A stretch of DNA of 12,701 bases from Goniomonas avonlea (taxonomy: Eukaryota > Cryptophyceae > Goniomonadida > Goniomonadaceae): positions 1 through 12,701 of the forward strand of contig QUTJ01031554.1 of assembly GCA_003573635.1 (NCBI GenBank). The letters run 5' to 3'. Position 1 is the first letter of the stretch. Every line of letters starts with the position of its first letter. Made by a program: the position numbers and the translations under genes. Below, one piece after another: positions 7,129-12,701 of the stretch. A model generated the notes under the pieces. That model saw only the letters and a program-made list of their open reading frames with translations, had not been told where the DNA came from and did not search any database.

Positions 7129-9000
7129 CTCTGCGCCTGCACCTCACCCTGTGCCTGCCCGGTCCAGCTGACGCACGGCGAGACTGTGGCTGCAACATTC
7201 AGGGTGGTGCACCCTTGGCTGCGCAAACGCAGGGTCTCGCTGTCGAGCATGTTGAGGTGTTCCAGGGCAGCAGACCGGGTCTCAAGCACTTGGGACTTGC
7301 TGTGTCTGTGGAGGTGTGTTGATGCAGAGGCAATTGTGGGCATGACTGTGGGTGCACCAGGAGCCCTGCCGGAGCATGGAGGAGAGGGAAGGTGAGAGAG
7401 GGAGGAAAGTGGGAGAGAGAGGGAGAGTGGGAGAGGAGAGTGGGAGAGGGAGAGAGAGGGAGAGGGAGTGTAAAGGAAGGAAGCAGGACCCCCCCCCACT
7501 CAACTTCTCGCCCTCCCTCAACACATTGGGCAGCACCAGCACTGCGATCACATACACCACAGAGCATCCACACCGTGACAGCCCAGGGCGTGTGAAAAAC
7601 GTCTTCATCTCCTCGCGGTCGACGTGAATGCTGGTGAGGGCCTCGTGACGGACTGCCTCGACGCGCACCCTCTCGCGCTCCAACTCTGCAGCGCGTTCAG
7701 CTTGTAGCTGGTGCTCGTGTTCAGCTTGCAGCCTCACAGCTTCCGCTGCCTCATTGTCTCGGCGCATGTCACAGGCCGCTGCTTCAGCTAGAGCGCGTGC
7801 CTCTGCATTATGGTGCCGGTTACAAGGGGGCACTGCGGTATGGTGCCAGTTACAAGGGGGTCCTGTAATGGTGCTGATCACATATATATCAACCATTTGG
7901 TTTTTTATTGTATCCCGGTTGTCACTAGGATTAGATGTGGCGGAGTTTGTGGCACCCACGAACACCAGCATCAGCACCAGGACCAGACCTGCCGCCACAC
8001 TTGCTGCCAGGACTGGTACAACAGGGATTAAATGATTTTCGATCACCTCCAGGAAAGAGGTTTTCCCGGGTATTATTGGCCTAAATCTACCCTCAAGAAA
8101 ATCATGTCTGGCACGACCACATGGGGGAAAAAAACAGCTGGTAGTGCTAACATAGATCATCATCCATGCCACAAAAATCTCTGCTGCACGCTTCTTATGA
8201 TTTTCTCAAGAGAAACAAGCTTTAGGATTACTGGATTTGCATGTTACAATTTTGAAATCGAACTATCCAAGACAATATGAGAGGTGTGACATTTGAGTGA
8301 GCTGCTCAAAAACACGTGTCTATTCATCCTGAAGATGTGCAAAACATGTGTCTCCTGAGACAATATTGCAACTAACCAAAGATAGGAGGCACAGAAAAAA
8401 ATGGGGGACAATGATTAAAATGTCACAGCAAGAAAATCTCAGCTGTCAGAAGTGTCTTGTCAAAATTCTCGGTCTGGGATGACCAAACCCAAAAAAGAGG
8501 GTTTGTGGCAATCATTTTGGGTGACGATCATAATCCTAAATCATTTAATCCCAGCACTTCTATGGGTGCACTTCTGTGGGTGTGGCAGTCACCTGCCGCC
8601 TTGGCGGTGGCACGGGAGATGCGTCGGTCCTCAGCTTCAGCTTCTTCGGCCGCTGCTCGAGCTTGGGCGGCGGCCGCCTGCCGAGGGATGAATGGTGGGC
8701 AAACAAAAGCAAACAAACCCAAGCGCGCCCCCGAAACACAACTTTCCCAAAAGTGGACACGCGAGCATGTCTACATATGATATCAAGTAGCGTCACTCTA
8801 TCTTCCATGAGGCAAGCTTTTTGTATCAACCAACTAGCAGAATAGGAGACACACACAAAAGTACGAGTGCAACGGCAGTGTGTGTAGCCCTTTCACTTAG
8901 GTAGGTCAGCCTCAGGTGCCTGTGAGAAAGAGAGCGAGCAGGGAGAGGGATAGGGAGAGCGAGAGGGAGGGAGAATGGGAGAGAGAGTGAGGGAAGGGGC

Positions 9001-9035
<35 letters not shown>

Positions 9036-12000
9036 CAAGCCATTCTAGATAGAGATGGAAAGACAGTGGATGGGAAGACAGTGACAAGACACACCAGAAA
9101 CAGGCAGAGACTGGTTCTGTGTACCTGGGCAGCAGCGTTGGCAGCAGCTTTTGCTTTGGCGGCCTCCAATACAGTGGCTGCCTCAGCTCTCCCATGGTCC
9201 TCGCGCTCCTCTGCAAGCTCCCTCTCCGTGTCCTTGTCCCTGTCGTTGTCCCTGACCTTGGTGGCGGCAGTGGCAGCTTCGAGGGCTTGGTCTGCCGGTG
9301 GACGAGGCGGCGGCTGCAAGGGCGACGGCGGCAACTTTACAGGGCTTGCCGGAACCCGTAGCACTGAGGGCTGCCGTGCAGGGTGAGGGAGAGTAGGGAA
9401 TGCAGGGTGAGCCAGAGAGGGAGTAGGGAGTGCAAGGTGAGGGAGAGAAGAGAGTGCAGGATGAGCCAGAGAGGGAGTGCAGTGGGTGCCAGAGGAGGGA
9501 GTGAGCCAGAGGAGGGAGTGCAGTGTGAGTCAGAGAAGGAGTGCAAGGTGAGAGGAGGAGTGGAGTGCAAATCAGAGGAGGAAATGCAAGGTGAGCAGAG
9601 GAGGGAGTGCAGTGTGAGCCGGAGGAGGTGTGCAGGGGAGTGACTCTGGCCGGATTTCTGGGTATCCGGCCAGAGGGCGGACGTGCAGAGTATGTGAAAG
9701 GACAAGCGTGGGGTGGTGTGCTCCAGTTCCAAGGGCTGTGAAGCCGCACTCTCCCAGGCAGAGCCACACTCTCTCAGTGAGTAGGATGGGAGACAAGCAC
9801 GCACACACTAACTCGAGCCACTCACGGTCTAGAGCACTGAAACATGATCACACCTGTCCCGTCCCGATGGCCGAGAGATGCTTGGGCCTGACAACCGTCG
9901 CTGCGCTGGCTGTGGATAATAATAGTGCTGGGTCAACGGCAGCCTCTGCAGTTCCCGTGATCCGCTGGAGATTCAAGTGTCAAAACAAGTGAAGAGGAGG
10001 CGAGGGCAACGGAAGAGATGGGCGGTAAGGGGCGTGCTGGAGATTCAAGTTTCAAAACAAGTCAAGGGACGCGAGGAAGAGAAGGGCGGTAGGGGGGCGA
10101 TGGAGAGGGTGGGAGTGGGACAGGCGAAGCTGTCTCCTTGGGTTCGCTTGTGTTTGTCGCCCTCCGACCCTCGCTTCACTCCTCTTCACCATCGCCCTTC
10201 GGGATCGGAAAGCGTTTTGAACCGTTGACACACCTGGAGGGGCGCTGTGACGTGGGGCGCCTTGGCCTGGATAAAGGCGGCTTGCTCCAAGCAGAGGTCG
10301 CAATACTCGTCAATTTTCGACACCTGGGGGCACGTTACACAAGCTTCGCTCCAGATCCAGGACACGAAACATTTGAGGATGCCATGCGTGAAGAAACCTC
10401 CCACCACACCTCGAAACGTGAACCTCCCACCACACCCTGTGTTTCCTTGCCCATCCTCATCCCAACAAGGTTTTGTCCTGCGTACCGGGGGCTGTCGGCT
10501 GTGTGCTTTGTACGGTGTGCCCTGTCTCCTGTGTCACGGGTGTTGTTCCCTGTCTCCTTGCCCTGTCGAGAGTTTGATCTGTTTTCCACCTGGCCTCGTG
10601 AGCGTCACGCACCCGCTCTATGCAGTGTCCTCACAGAATTGCTGTAGACTCTACTGTCGACTGTCGACCAACTACTCCGGCTACGGAAGCACTGCAGTAA
10701 ACCTTCCGCTATCAAAAAACACTAAATCGTTTACTAGAAACACAGGGGAAAGGGCACCAGGCACCGGACACAGGGCACAGGGCGCAGCGCACAGAGCAGA
10801 GGGCACGGTCAGGGTAAGGACACCTGCGCGGCGAGGTGAAAGTGCACCAGTCCGCCTTGGCACGGCAGGCCGCACGCAGTGAGGTAGCGCTCGCACTGAT
10901 CCGCGTCGTTGAAGGCGAGAGAATCTACGAGCTCGTGCACAGGGTGCGCCCTCTTGACGGGCTTGTAGCAACGGTGCAGGGCTTGCAGTGCGGATTGCCG
11001 CACACCTGGGTAATGTGCCTGGGTGAACCTCGGTGTGCGTTGTGTGCATGGTGCATGGTGCGAGCGAAGCAGTGTTTGTTTGTTGGGCGCGCGCGCTGTT
11101 TGTTGGGAGTTTGTTCGTCGAGCGCGTGAGTGCATATGTCGGCTTAGTCGTGTCGATGTCTGAGGCATGTGGGAGTGTGTGTTGCGCGAGTGTGTGCAAG
11201 TGATGTGTGTGTGTGTGCGTCAGGACTCACCATGGAACAAGCGCTTGGAGAGGCAGGCAAGGTAGTACGGCGCGGCCCTTACGAGCTTGAAAAATGTGAC
11301 AAAGTCGCCGCTCCGGGCCGTGGTGACAATTCTCATGGCCAGTTTGACCTGTGTCTGCGTGTGAGCTCTGCTACGGGTGCAAGCGTGGACAAGTGCAGTG
11401 AGTGTGAGTGCGCGAGCCTGTATAGAACATCAGGAACGAGCAAAACCCGACATCCTGACTACATCGTAGGCTTCTCTCTGCGAACTGAGCACGCGGAGCA
11501 GTCGAGACTCAAAACTCAGTACCTGCACGCTGTCGCGAGCATGCCTCGGGATGGAGTTGTAAAATTGCCCAAGAGACTTGAAGCCACGGGACGCAGAGAG
11601 GGCGACGAGGTAATAACTGCGAGGGTCAGCAAGTGTCGGCGAGGAGTGGAGACGGAAACGCAGAGTGTCTTTGGTGCGTGTATGCGTGTCGCTACTCTGG
11701 CTCGCTCACTCGCTACTTTTTCTTGGATCTGACATCTTCAGTTGAAACCACAAACCCAGACTCGCATGGTTTTGTGAGTGTGGGAGAGAGGAAGAGAAAG
11801 AGCAGCGAGAGGGAGAGGAGAGAGCGAGGGAGGAGAGAGTGGAGTGAGCAGGGACGAAGGGCGGGGGGGGGGGACCACGTACGCGCAAAACTCAGTGTCG
11901 TTGGGAAGTTTCTCCCCGCGTCGCCACAGGCTCGGCATCATCACCGTGCACATCTGGTTCAAGTCTGACGCAGCCTTGTCAAAGTTCTGTTTGTCATCCC

Positions 12001-12454
12001 AGTGTCGGGTGTTGATGTGTGCAATTAGCGACTGTCCCTTGACTTCGTACGTCGGCGACAGGCGCACGTGCAGTCGGTTGCCAGCATCGACCTCGGCGCG
12101 GACACAGCGCATCAGCACTTCTGCGTGATCCCGTGTCCACGGCGGCAGGCGGCTCATACATTGGTTGATTGCCTGCGCAAGCGTCAAAGTGAGCCATTGA
12201 TTGACGTGGCAGCAGCACGTGCAGATAACCACCAGGGCCTGTCGTGCTGCTGCCCATTGTATGGTTGTCTGGGCACACAACTTGGTTGTCTACGCACGCA
12301 AGGCGCACCTTGAGGCGATCAAAGAGCTCCATGTAAACATCATAATAATCCATGGTCGGGTGACCGGCCCAGTGGCACGAGAGGTGGTCCAGCGTGCGCG
12401 CCAGGGAGGCCACCGATCTGAACGCAGCAGGCGATGCGACCTCGGAGCCGACAC
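7061..12454 (-). CDS. SAC3: SAC3/GANP (MCM3AP-like) TREX-2 scaffold protein, multi-exon, partial at both ends
   Basis: SAC3/GANP proteins scaffold the TREX-2 complex (with THP1/PCID2, SUS1/ENY2, centrin and DSS1), which links transcription to mRNA export at the nuclear pore. Twelve exons (x1-x12, listed separately) can be joined on the - strand with GT donors, AG acceptors and matching phases, giving about 556 codons without a stop. The joined product has the SAC3 order: DRLxAI, then a vRa.vdag.rL helix, PN..EF.AYYL, V..A......GDFV.FFKLVRAAPY, VR.SAL.AL and L.F.D...C..YL...GL. These run over x1-x5. An Ala/Glu/Arg-rich helix (x8-x10) follows, then LPPHLVWKLVV (x12), which resembles the GANP C-terminal region. 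The long helix sits where the centrin/ENY2-binding CID helix occurs in the family; that assignment is inference. The true start lies beyond 12701, and 3' exons are not identified. Confidence 0.82.
7213..7299 (-). CDS. SAC3/GANP exon x11
   Basis: The acceptor is CAGACACAG; one base completes Arg from x10. It encodes KSQVLETRSAALEHLNMLDS and ends RLRSQG at AAGG|GTGCAC in phase 2. The pattern AL..LN.LD...L followed at once by LPPHLVWKLVV (x12) resembles the GANP C-terminal region. Confidence 0.55.
7378..7497. repeat. Homopurine low-complexity tract ending in a C9 run
   Basis: The + strand is almost pure A/G (GAGAGGGA-type) from about 7378 to 7488, with short T interruptions, then C9 (7489-7497). 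It lies in the x10-x11 intron, so the transcript sees a pyrimidine tract of about 100 bases upstream of the x11 acceptor. Confidence 0.9.
7574..7802 (-). CDS. SAC3/GANP exon x10: main coiled-coil segment
   Basis: The acceptor is CATAATGCAG. The two leading bases AG complete Glu with the G of x9. It encodes about 75 residues rich in Glu, Arg, Ala and Gln (LQAEHEHQLQAERAAELERE, then EAVRHEALTSIHVDREEMK) with heptad-like spacing. The chosen donor CACG|GTGTGG leaves phase 2, which matches x11. A 30-bp duplication just upstream creates an alternative in-frame acceptor. The family's CID helix occupies a comparable position, but assigning it here is inference. Confidence 0.62.
7809..7860. repeat. 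30-bp tandem duplication at the x10 acceptor
   Basis: TATGGTGCC(G/A)GTTACAAGGGGG occurs at 7809-7830 and 7839-7860, period 30. On the - strand both units end in GGCACCATA..GCAG, so the 3' splice site context of x10 is duplicated (AG at + 7803-7804 and + 7833-7834). Confidence 0.85.
7861..8592. other. Intron between x9 and x10
   Basis: A long minus-strand frame (7282-8172) crosses this stretch and encodes a hydrophobic run (PVLAASVAAGLVLVLMLVFV). It has no splice or homology support outside x10. The remaining DNA is AT-rich with A-runs near 8127 and 8394. I see no gene. Confidence 0.5.
8593..8677 (-). CDS. SAC3/GANP exon x9: helix continuation
   Basis: The acceptor is CCCTCGGCAG and the donor GCAG|GTGACT. 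The 28 codons (begins AAAAQARAAAEEAEAEDRR) end in phase 1. The Ala/Glu/Arg composition continues that of x8, and the leftover base G fits the start of x10 to form Glu. Confidence 0.62.
8925..9031. repeat. Purine-rich tract with (AG)15 microsatellite
   Basis: GAGAGGGA-type sequence runs from about 8925 and ends in a perfect AG repeat at 9002-9031. It lies in the x8-x9 intron, sense strand CT-rich. Confidence 0.9.
9125..9313 (-). CDS. SAC3/GANP exon x8: start of charged Ala-rich helix
   Basis: The acceptor is CGCCCTTGCAG and the donor CCCAG|GTACAC; 63 codons, phase 0 at both ends. After a Pro-rich start (PPPRPPADQA) it turns into a strongly helical stretch (RDKDTERELAEEREDHGRAE, then AAKAKAAANAAAQ). 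It has no Gly or Pro after the start, so a long alpha-helix or coiled coil is likely. Confidence 0.6.
9384..9640. repeat. Degenerate minisatellite, unit about 24-40 bp
   Basis: Variants of GTGAGCCAGAGGAGGGAGTGCA recur about ten times in a purine-rich background. The Ser/Leu/His-rich minus-strand frames across it are repeat artefacts. It sits in the x7-x8 intron. Confidence 0.85.
9854..9943 (-). CDS. Tentative SAC3/GANP exon x7
   Basis: This is 30 codons, phase 0 at both ends, open and Ala/Ser/Val-rich (begins AAVDPALLLSTASAA, ends IGTGQ before GTGTGA). The required acceptor is the second AG of GCAGAG. Using the first AG would break the downstream phase. It could be skipped without affecting the frame, since x6 and x8 also join in phase 0. 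Confidence 0.4.
9964..10066. repeat. Pair of 31-bp direct repeats, period 72
   Basis: GCTGGAGATTCAAGT(G/T)TC followed by AAAACAAGT(G/C)AAG occurs at 9964-9994 and 10036-10066 with two differences. The spacers are also alike (GGGCGGTA.GGGGCG after each), so a 72-bp unit was duplicated within the x6-x7 intron. Confidence 0.88.
10234..10323 (-). CDS. SAC3: SAC3/GANP exon x6 (post-SAC3 linker)
   Basis: The exon is exactly 30 codons and is phase 0 at both ends. The acceptor is GTGCCCCCAG and the donor CCAG|GTGTGT. It encodes VSKIDEYCDLCLEQAAFIQA and ends APLQ. It carries no diagnostic motif; the call rests on splice sites, phase and position. Confidence 0.6.
10324..10823. other. Intron between x5 and x6
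   Basis: This is about 500 bases. It contains a CTGTCGACTGTCGAC tandem (about 10652-10666) and GGGCACAG/GGACACAG short repeats (about 10745-10805). No further exon with fitting phase is evident. Confidence 0.5.
10824..11005 (-). CDS. SAC3: SAC3/GANP exon x5: end of the SAC3 domain
   Basis: The acceptor is CATTACCCAG, and the two leading bases complete Gly from x4, giving the join FHG|VRQSAL. The exon encodes VRQSALQALHRCYKP, then VHELVDSLAFNDADQCERYL and TACGL, matching the family's VR..AL..L, L.F.d...e..fl...GL. It ends LAAQ|GTGTCC in phase 0. The donor is weaker than its neighbours. Confidence 0.85.
11231..11348 (-). CDS. SAC3: SAC3/GANP exon x4: GDFV.FFKLV core
   Basis: The acceptor is GCAGACACAG and the donor ATG|GTGAGT, a consensus 5' splice site. 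It encodes VKLAMRIVTTARSGDFVTFF followed by KLVRAAPYYLACLSKRLFH and ends in phase 1. V..A......G.F..FF.L...A.YL.ACL is the most diagnostic segment of the SAC3/GANP fold. Confidence 0.88.
11523..11616 (-). CDS. SAC3: SAC3/GANP exon x3
   Basis: This 94-base exon is too short to appear as a convincing ORF. The acceptor is CCCTCGCAG and the donor CAG|GTACTGAG. One base completes the Ala codon from x2; 31 codons follow, beginning YYLVALSASRGFKSL and ending RHARDSVQ in phase 0. Joined to x2 it gives EFCAYYLVAL, the hallmark EF.AYYLL of SAC3 domains. That join strongly supports both splice sites. Confidence 0.78.
11770..11873. repeat. Purine-rich tract with G11 run
   Basis: GAGAGGAAGAGAAAGAG-type sequence ends in G11 (11863-11873), nine bases from the x2 donor. 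On the gene's strand this is GTACGTGGT followed by C11 and a CT-rich tract. Confidence 0.9.
11883..12172 (-). CDS. SAC3: SAC3/GANP exon x2: SAC3 helical repeats
   Basis: The acceptor is CTTGCGCAG and the donor GTACGT. The 290 bases run from phase 0 to phase 2. The exon begins AINQCMSRLPPWTRDHAEVL, continues RCVRAEVDAGNRLHV and ends LPNDTEFCA. This matches the family's DRxRAIRQD..., E..vRf.i...h.L and neaEF.aY blocks. The homologous reading frame continues past the donor only into a C-run and Pro codons, which supports splicing at 11882. Confidence 0.78.
12309..12454 (-). CDS. SAC3: SAC3/GANP exon x1: start of the SAC3 domain
   Basis: The acceptor is GTGTCAG, and the exon starts with two bases of a split codon, then 48 codons. 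It encodes SLARTLDHLSCHW and ends YMELFDRLK before GTGCGC. The family pattern here is RP..L..T.D.L followed by a DRxRAI helix, and the exon breaks exactly inside DRLK|AINQ. It ends in phase 0. Confidence 0.75.
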
Positions 12455-12478
12455 CTGACACCGCGCTGAGCACCACAG

Positions 12479-12494
12479 ACACACACACACACAC
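12479..12494. repeat. (AC)8 microsatellite
   Basis: A perfect AC repeat about 25 bases upstream of x1 on the gene's strand, where it reads (GT)8 before the x1 acceptor. Confidence 0.95.
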
Positions 12495-12672
12495 GTGAAC
12501 TGTCACGCAACTAATGTCCTTGAAAAGGGAGGGGAGCTATGTGCTGTCATGCTACTTCGGATAGATGGTGGACAGGGGTGCATGGGTGTCTCACGCTGGC
12601 GCGATAGCGGCCTCACACACACGAGTGCGTGGTTGCCTTAGCATCGTGGTGTGGGGTGCCCTCTCTCTCCAC

Positions 12673-12701
12673 CTGAATGGCTTCGATCCTCTCTTCTCTT
12701 C
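12673..12701 (-). CDS. Candidate upstream exon end (x0)
   Basis: On the - strand the first 29 bases are open and end in CAG followed by GTGGAG, an acceptable donor (GT at + 12671-12672). In one frame they read REERIEAIQ, similar in style to the charged ER-rich segment before the SAC3 domain. Another frame (KRREDRSHS) has the phase that x1 requires. Homologues usually carry a VK.Y.R segment between these parts, and I do not find one in 12455-12672. An exon may be missing or diverged. Confidence 0.3.

Noticed and set aside
7282-8172. 296-codon minus-strand frame with a hydrophobic, membrane-like stretch
   Set aside because: Only 7574-7802 has splice-phase and compositional support as an exon. 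The rest coincides with intron, a tandem repeat and a homopurine tract, which keeps frames open.
7378-9640. CRISPR-like array
   Set aside because: Repeats are purine-rich, irregular in length and lack constant spacers, and the gene context is eukaryotic.
9183-9808. Ser/Leu/Pro-rich minus-strand frames
   Set aside because: They are translations of the 9384-9640 minisatellite in several frames at once, so the openness is a repeat artefact. Only 9125-9313 is kept, as x8.
11169-11732. 187-codon plus-strand frame
   Set aside because: It lies antisense to exons x3 and x4, has a TG-repeat start and no recognisable motif. The minus-strand SAC3 reading explains the openness.
11778-12128. Plus-strand frame rich in Arg/Gly/Glu
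   Set aside because: It is the translation of the purine tract and the antisense of exon x2.
1-12701. tRNA or rRNA genes
   Set aside because: I noticed no cloverleaf with conserved B-box (GGTTCRANNCC) and no rRNA-like conserved cores on reading through; a covariance search was not possible here.

Overview
The window looks like nuclear DNA of a eukaryotic microbe. It has spliced genes with GT-AG introns, decayed retrotransposons and much simple-sequence DNA. The GC-rich exons and the DIRS-type element would fit a green alga or similar protist, but the sequence alone does not fix the lineage. One base (1213) is an N.

Left third (1-4428, + strand): a decayed tyrosine-recombinase (DIRS-order) retrotransposon, running in from beyond the left edge. 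In order it carries the RT N-terminus and palm, RNase H, a post-RNase-H tail, an unrecognised Cys-rich region, and a tyrosine recombinase. Stops and frameshifts break every module. At about 4412-5235 (- strand) lies a second, more decayed copy of its RT/RNase H section. A further piece (5235-5335) is flipped back to the + strand.

Middle (5340-7060): AT-richer DNA with short palindromes and tandem repeats and no gene I can support.

Right half (about 7061-12701, - strand): a multi-exon gene that no single open frame reveals. Candidate exons join with matching phases to give the SAC3/GANP domain of the TREX-2 mRNA-export scaffold. An Ala/Glu/Arg-rich helical stretch follows, then a segment resembling the GANP C-terminal region (LPPHLVWKLVV). 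Twelve exons (x1-x12) give about 556 codons without a stop. The 5' end lies beyond the right edge and the 3' end is unresolved next to the transposon-rich middle. Its introns carry sense-strand pyrimidine tracts, minisatellites and small duplications. One of these duplicates a 3' splice site.

The two halves are functionally unrelated: a probable host housekeeping gene beside a retroelement graveyard.
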